Assembly: GCA_009838595.1 (NCBI GenBank) | Contig: VXRI01000386.1 | Location: 1-7,687 of the forward strand | Direction of reading: 5' to 3' | DNA length: 7,687 nt | Source: Chloroflexota bacterium | GTDB taxonomy: Bacteria; Chloroflexota; Dehalococcoidia; Lucifugimonadales; JADFKI01 | In this document: positions 5,202 through 7,687 of the stretch, one piece after another | Layout of the letters: every line of letters starts with the position of its first letter | How positions within the stretch are numbered: position 1 is the stretch's first letter | Program-made: the position numbers and the translations under genes | Notes under the pieces: model-generated | Told to the model about the DNA's origin: nothing | The model's database searches: none | What the model saw: only the letters and a program-made list of their open reading frames with translations

Positions 5202-6752
5202 CTAGTCGTCGCCCGCTGCGGCTGCGGCAGGAGTGGACGGTGTTTGCGTTTCCGAGTATGGTTTGTGGAAGAACGCGATCACGCCGCCCGTCAGCATCGT
5301 CATAACGACGAGCATCGCCGCAGTCTGGAAACCTTCCAAGTAGAAGGGGCCAACCTGCTCGGGCGACAGCAGCGCGATGCCCACCGGCAATACCATCGCA
5401 AGCGCGGTTGCGGAAACGGTCGAGCCGAGTGCGTGTCCAAGCTCGCGCGTCGTCTCCAGCATACCGGACGCGAAGCCGCGCTCGCTCATTGGCAGCGAGC
5501 TCATTATCATCGCGTTGTTCACCGGGTTGAAGAACGCCGTGCCGAACGATATGGGAATCATCAACAGCGGAATGTACCAGATTGGCACGCCGCCGCCAAT
5601 GTCCAGCGCCGGTATGTACAATCCGCCGATAGACGCGCCGCCAACAGTCACGCCGCCTATGAATATGCCCAGTAGCAAGAACCCTGCTGCTATGCTGACC
5701 ATTGCAGCAGGTCTCAGTAACTTAGGCTGGTACTTGTCGTATATCCACCCTGCGGCGAAGGTCATCACCAAGCCGATTATCTGATTTGGCAGCAGCACTA
5801 GCGGCACCCAAATCGGCGGCTTATTGTAGCCCAATTCCACGATGATGGGAACGAGCGTCATCGTCGCCAGCATGGAGAAGTGGAAGGTTACATTCGACAC
5901 CAGCGACAGCGAGAAATACTTGTGCCGGAAGTGCTGAATGTCCACGAGCGGGCTCTTCGTGCGGCGTTCTATCAGGATGAAGACGCCCAGCAGCGCAAGC
6001 GCAAGCGCGTACATGCCGATGTGATACACCGCGCCTTGCGAGCTGGTGTACGATTCCTCACCGCCGTGCAGGTGCGCTCCCGCAAGCAGGAATACGACTG
6101 AAGTTGCCACAAGCATCAGCCCGCCGGGAATGTCCACCGGGTTCAGGTTGACGCGCGGCTCGTCTTTGAGCATCATCAGCATTGGCCGCGACACGGCGAT
6201 GGCGAGTATGCCCATCGGCACGAATGTCAGGAACACCAGCCGCCAGCTCAGGTATTGCAGGAACAGCGCGAACAGCGCCAAGCCGACCAGCGTGCCGAAG
6301 CGCGCTCCAACGATAGGCACCGAGAACGCCCTGCCGCGCTCTTCGGGTGGGAATGCGGCGGCGAGTATCGCGTTCGCGTTGCCCATAATGAGCGCCGACC
6401 CGAGACCAGTCAGCCCGCGCCAGATGATGACCTGCAAGAGCGATGTCGATAGCGCGATAAGTATTGACCCGATAGTGGAAAGTACAAGACCGATGAAGAA
6501 TACGCGCGCGTGTCCGTATCTGTCGCCCAGCCGCGCGCCAAGCATCACGAACGCTCCGAGCGTAAGCAGATACAGGACGACCATCCAAGCCGCATCGTCA
6601 ACGCCGCGGTTGAAGTGCTCCGCGAGCGTGGGTAGCGACAATGCCACCGGCAGGCTTGAGAGCTGCACCAGCATGTACGCAGAAGACAGCGCGATAAGCA
6701 CCGCCCGTCGCTGCGGTGTGGTAAGCAAGGGTGCGAGCGCGCCAAGTTTCAT
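5202..6752 (-). CDS. MFS transporter, DHA2 (14-helix, EmrB/QacA-like) drug-efflux type
   Basis: A 516-aa polytopic inner-membrane protein, the usual size for 14-helix drug:H+ antiporters. The start is clear: AGGAGG (6768-6763) lies ten bases before the ATG. After a short N-terminus, helices begin near residue 18. The MFS motif A is GARLGDRYGH (72-81) in the loop after TM2. WRGLTGLGSALI (111-122) is the TM4 region, and LSWRLVFLTFVPMGI (168-182) corresponds to the DHA2 WRWIFxINVPIG stretch. The motif-C antiporter region normally holding GPxLGG is VGARFGTLVG (148-157), so it is degenerate. FFNPVNNAMI and ERGFASGMLETTRELGHALG (424-443) match the C-terminal half of EmrB-like proteins. A Gly-rich stretch at 366-388 (for example IGGVTVGGASIGG) enlarges a loop late in the protein. 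The tail is Ala/Thr/Pro-rich. It probably exports a small, perhaps toxic, molecule by proton antiport and heads the minus-strand gene run. Confidence 0.9.
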   Translation of the reverse strand: MKLGALAPLLTTPQRRAVLIALSSAYMLVQLSSLPVALSLPTLAEHFNRGVDDAAWMVVLYLLTLGAFVMLGARLGDRYGHARVFFIGLVLSTIGSILIALSTSLLQVIIWRGLTGLGSALIMGNANAILAAAFPPEERGRAFSVPIVGARFGTLVGLALFALFLQYLSWRLVFLTFVPMGILAIAVSRPMLMMLKDEPRVNLNPVDIPGGLMLVATSVVFLLAGAHLHGGEESYTSSQGAVYHIGMYALALALLGVFILIERRTKSPLVDIQHFRHKYFSLSLVSNVTFHFSMLATMTLVPIIVELGYNKPPIWVPLVLLPNQIIGLVMTFAAGWIYDKYQPKLLRPAAMVSIAAGFLLLGIFIGGVTVGGASIGGLYIPALDIGGGVPIWYIPLLMIPISFGTAFFNPVNNAMIMSSLPMSERGFASGMLETTRELGHALGSTVSATALAMVLPVGIALLSPEQVGPFYLEGFQTAAMLVVMTMLTGGVIAFFHKPYSETQTPSTPAAAAAGDD

Positions 6753-6762
6753 TGGTTGAGAC

Positions 6763-6784
6763 CCTCCTGGTTAGCCGCTTAACC
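6763..6784 (-). promoter_or_regulatory. Transporter ribosome binding site with adjacent palindrome
   Basis: A consensus AGGAGG (6768-6763) precedes the transporter start. Directly upstream is the imperfect palindrome GGTTAAGCGGCTAACC (6784-6769), with five-base perfect ends (GGTTA/TAACC). It could be an operator for a local repressor or a small leader hairpin controlling access to the ribosome binding site. No regulator gene is present in the window. Confidence 0.35.
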
Positions 6785-6873
6785 CGCAGACTGCCAACTA
6801 TTCATCAACCAAGCAACTATATCACCACCACCATGCTTTGCATAGCGGATAAACGCATGGCTACTTATCATAG

Positions 6874-7029
6874 ATGTACAGGATTGGCAGGATAGGGACG
6901 GCTACGACAAGTTTAGGGCAAATCAGTCATAAGCCAATCTAGTGATCTGAAATCCTCGACTTGCATCAATACACAGAGCAGGATATAGAGGACTATTCGC
7001 AATAATCTCATCCTGCTCATCTTGTCCAT
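6874..7029. repeat. Related inverted repeats of the ATCCTGnnCATC type
   Basis: The 23-bp segment at 6874-6896 (starting ATGTACAGGATTGGCAGGAT) and the reverse complement of 7007-7029 (starting ATGGACAAGATGAGCAGGAT) agree at 17 of 23 positions. In addition GAGCAGGAT (6976-6984) is exactly complementary to ATCCTGCTC (7010-7018). These resemble the 'aatcctgt(a/t)catcctg' repeats scattered in intergenic DNA of many environmental bacteria. They may be a decayed non-autonomous element. Confidence 0.45.
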
Positions 7030-7047
7030 CGATGTAAGTTGCCCGCG

Positions 7048-7076
7048 TTGTGCTGGCGTCTGTTGTGCGATAAAAT
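7048..7076 (+). promoter_or_regulatory. Probable sigma70-type promoter for the DUF1800 gene
   Basis: TTGTGC (7048-7053) and TAAAAT (7071-7076) are separated by exactly 17 bp. The -10 box is 5/6 consensus and the -35 box keeps TTG. Transcription would start near 7083, leaving a short leader that contains AAGGAG at 7094-7099. Position and spacing are good; it is based on motif matching only. Confidence 0.4.
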
Positions 7077-7105
7077 GCGCGTAAGTCCAATGCAAGGAGC
7101 GGCAC

Positions 7106-7687
7106 ATGTCCACTAACGATACTGCGCTCATAGCGCACCTGATGCGTCGCGCCGGTTTCGGTGCGCGATTCGATGAGATTGAGGCGCTTGCCGCCAAGGG
7201 ATACGACGCCACTGTTGACTGGCTGCTGAACCCTGTCAGCGAACCCGAAACCGACGACGACATCACTTTGCGCTTCACGCCGATGCATGTCGAACCGCAG
7301 GGCTTCGCCGGTCCGGCGAGCCGCTGGCTGTACCGTATCCTGAATACGCGCCGCCCGCTCGAAGAGAAGATGACGCTTTTCTGGCACTGCGTATTCGCCA
7401 CCGGCTTCTCCAAGCTCAACTCCGGCACTGCGATGTGGCGTCAGTACGAGATGCTGCACGCTTACGCGATGGGCAACTTCCGCGACCTGCTGCTGCAATT
7501 GTCCAAAGACCCAGCGATGATTTATTGGCTGGACAACTGCGACAACCACGACGGTACGCCAAACGAAAACTACGGCAGAGAGCTGATGGAGCTGTTCTCC
7601 ATGGGCATCGGCAACTACACGGAAGACGATGTGAAGACGGCGGCGCGCGCGTTCACCGGCTGGACATACACCGACCCGCTGCCACGC
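7106..7687 (+). CDS. DUF1800 family protein, N-terminal part (3' end outside window)
   Basis: An open frame of 194 codons from ATG 7106 to the window edge with no stop. AAGGAG (7094-7099) lies six bases upstream, so the start is secure. DUF1800 landmarks occur in order: HLMRRAGFGA (11-20), RRPLEEKMTLFWHCVFAT (82-99), DPAMIYWLDNCDN (135-147), the strongly conserved PNENYGRELMELFSMGIGNY (152-171), then TEDDVKTAARAFTGWTY (172-188). Family members are usually 400-600 aa, so less than half is here. The function of DUF1800 is not established. In many bacteria it is encoded beside a DUF1501 protein and the pair is thought to be exported or envelope-linked; the downstream neighbour is outside this window. 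No signal peptide is visible. The usual FWHNHFAT reads FWHCVFAT here, so one commonly conserved histidine is missing. Confidence 0.9.
   Translation, partial: MSTNDTALIAHLMRRAGFGARFDEIEALAAKGYDATVDWLLNPVSEPETDDDITLRFTPMHVEPQGFAGPASRWLYRILNTRRPLEEKMTLFWHCVFATGFSKLNSGTAMWRQYEMLHAYAMGNFRDLLLQLSKDPAMIYWLDNCDNHDGTPNENYGRELMELFSMGIGNYTEDDVKTAARAFTGWTYTDPLPR

Larger units (their letters stand above)
6753..7105. other. Divergent intergenic region between transporter and DUF1800 genes
   Basis: These 353 bp hold no supportable gene; the minus-strand open frames here run antisense over the DUF1800 gene and look like shadows. The region contains the transporter ribosome binding site and palindrome (6763-6784), a small ATGC-TTT-GCAT hairpin (6833-6843), a set of related inverted repeats (6874-7029), and the likely DUF1800 promoter (7048-7076). 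Minus-strand TATGAT (6872-6867) and TATAGT (6821-6816) could serve as -10 boxes for the transporter, but neither has a good -35 partner. It is more AT-rich than the flanking genes, as expected for a promoter region. Confidence 0.6.

Noticed and set aside
6046..6759. Plus-strand open frame of 237 codons
   Set aside because: It is antisense to the MFS transporter, whose start, ribosome binding site and motifs are clear; Ser/Thr/Arg-rich shadow.
6923..7549. Minus-strand open frames (208 and 171 codons) reaching into the intergenic region
   Set aside because: They run antisense through the DUF1800 start, which has a strong ribosome binding site and conserved motifs. I see no protein family in them.
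1..7687. CRISPR array, tRNA, rRNA, phage or toxin-antitoxin system
   Set aside because: I saw no regularly spaced repeats, cloverleaf sequences, rRNA stretches, integrase or transposase genes, or small toxin pairs in any gap.

Overview
The window is ordinary bacterial protein-coding DNA, moderately GC-rich and densely packed. The gene mix is a PHP phosphoesterase, split MaoC/hotdog subunits, SDRs with a YPDDEKAVGWRD segment, and a DUF1800 protein. The short spacers hold dispersed palindromic repeats of the 'TCATTCCGAGCGCAGCGAGGAATCT' and 'GGATTCCCGCTTTCG' kinds. Together these suggest an environmental Chloroflexota-like bacterium (Dehalococcoidia/SAR202 type). That placement is an inference from pattern and was not checked by any search. 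No rRNA, tRNA, CRISPR, phage or transposase gene is visible.

Layout. Plus strand, left: the 3' end of a PHP-domain metal-dependent phosphoesterase (to 491), then two small hotdog-fold MaoC-like subunits (639-1109 and 1221-1655). The second ends in a hairpin that overlaps its stop codon. Minus strand, centre: a head-to-tail run of six genes read from right to left. They are a DHA2-type MFS transporter (6752-5202), an alpha/beta hydrolase (5118-4441), an SDR (4373-3564), an isochorismatase-like cysteine hydrolase (3440-2919), a small three-helix membrane protein starting in an ATGA overlap (2922-2566), and a second SDR (2540-1731). The two SDRs are both 269 aa and align without gaps at about 71% identity by hand count, so they are duplicates flanking the hydrolase/membrane-protein pair. 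Plus strand, right: a 353-bp divergent intergenic region with inverted repeats and a plausible promoter, then the start of a DUF1800 protein (7106 to the window edge).

How the genes may work together. Hydratase-like subunits, oxidoreductases, two hydrolases and an efflux-type transporter look like a small-molecule catabolic or modification locus. The substrate cannot be read from the sequence. The notable signal is in the active sites. Both SDRs keep Ser161 and Tyr174 but have lost the YxxxK lysine (Cys in one, Asn in the other), and both carry a lysine at the position of the catalytic tetrad asparagine. Both MaoC-like subunits lack the Asp/His hydratase dyad, and the first contains no histidine at all. 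Either these proteins use altered chemistry or they are non-catalytic or binding versions of familiar folds. This is the best candidate here for something undescribed, and it is inferred from motifs only.
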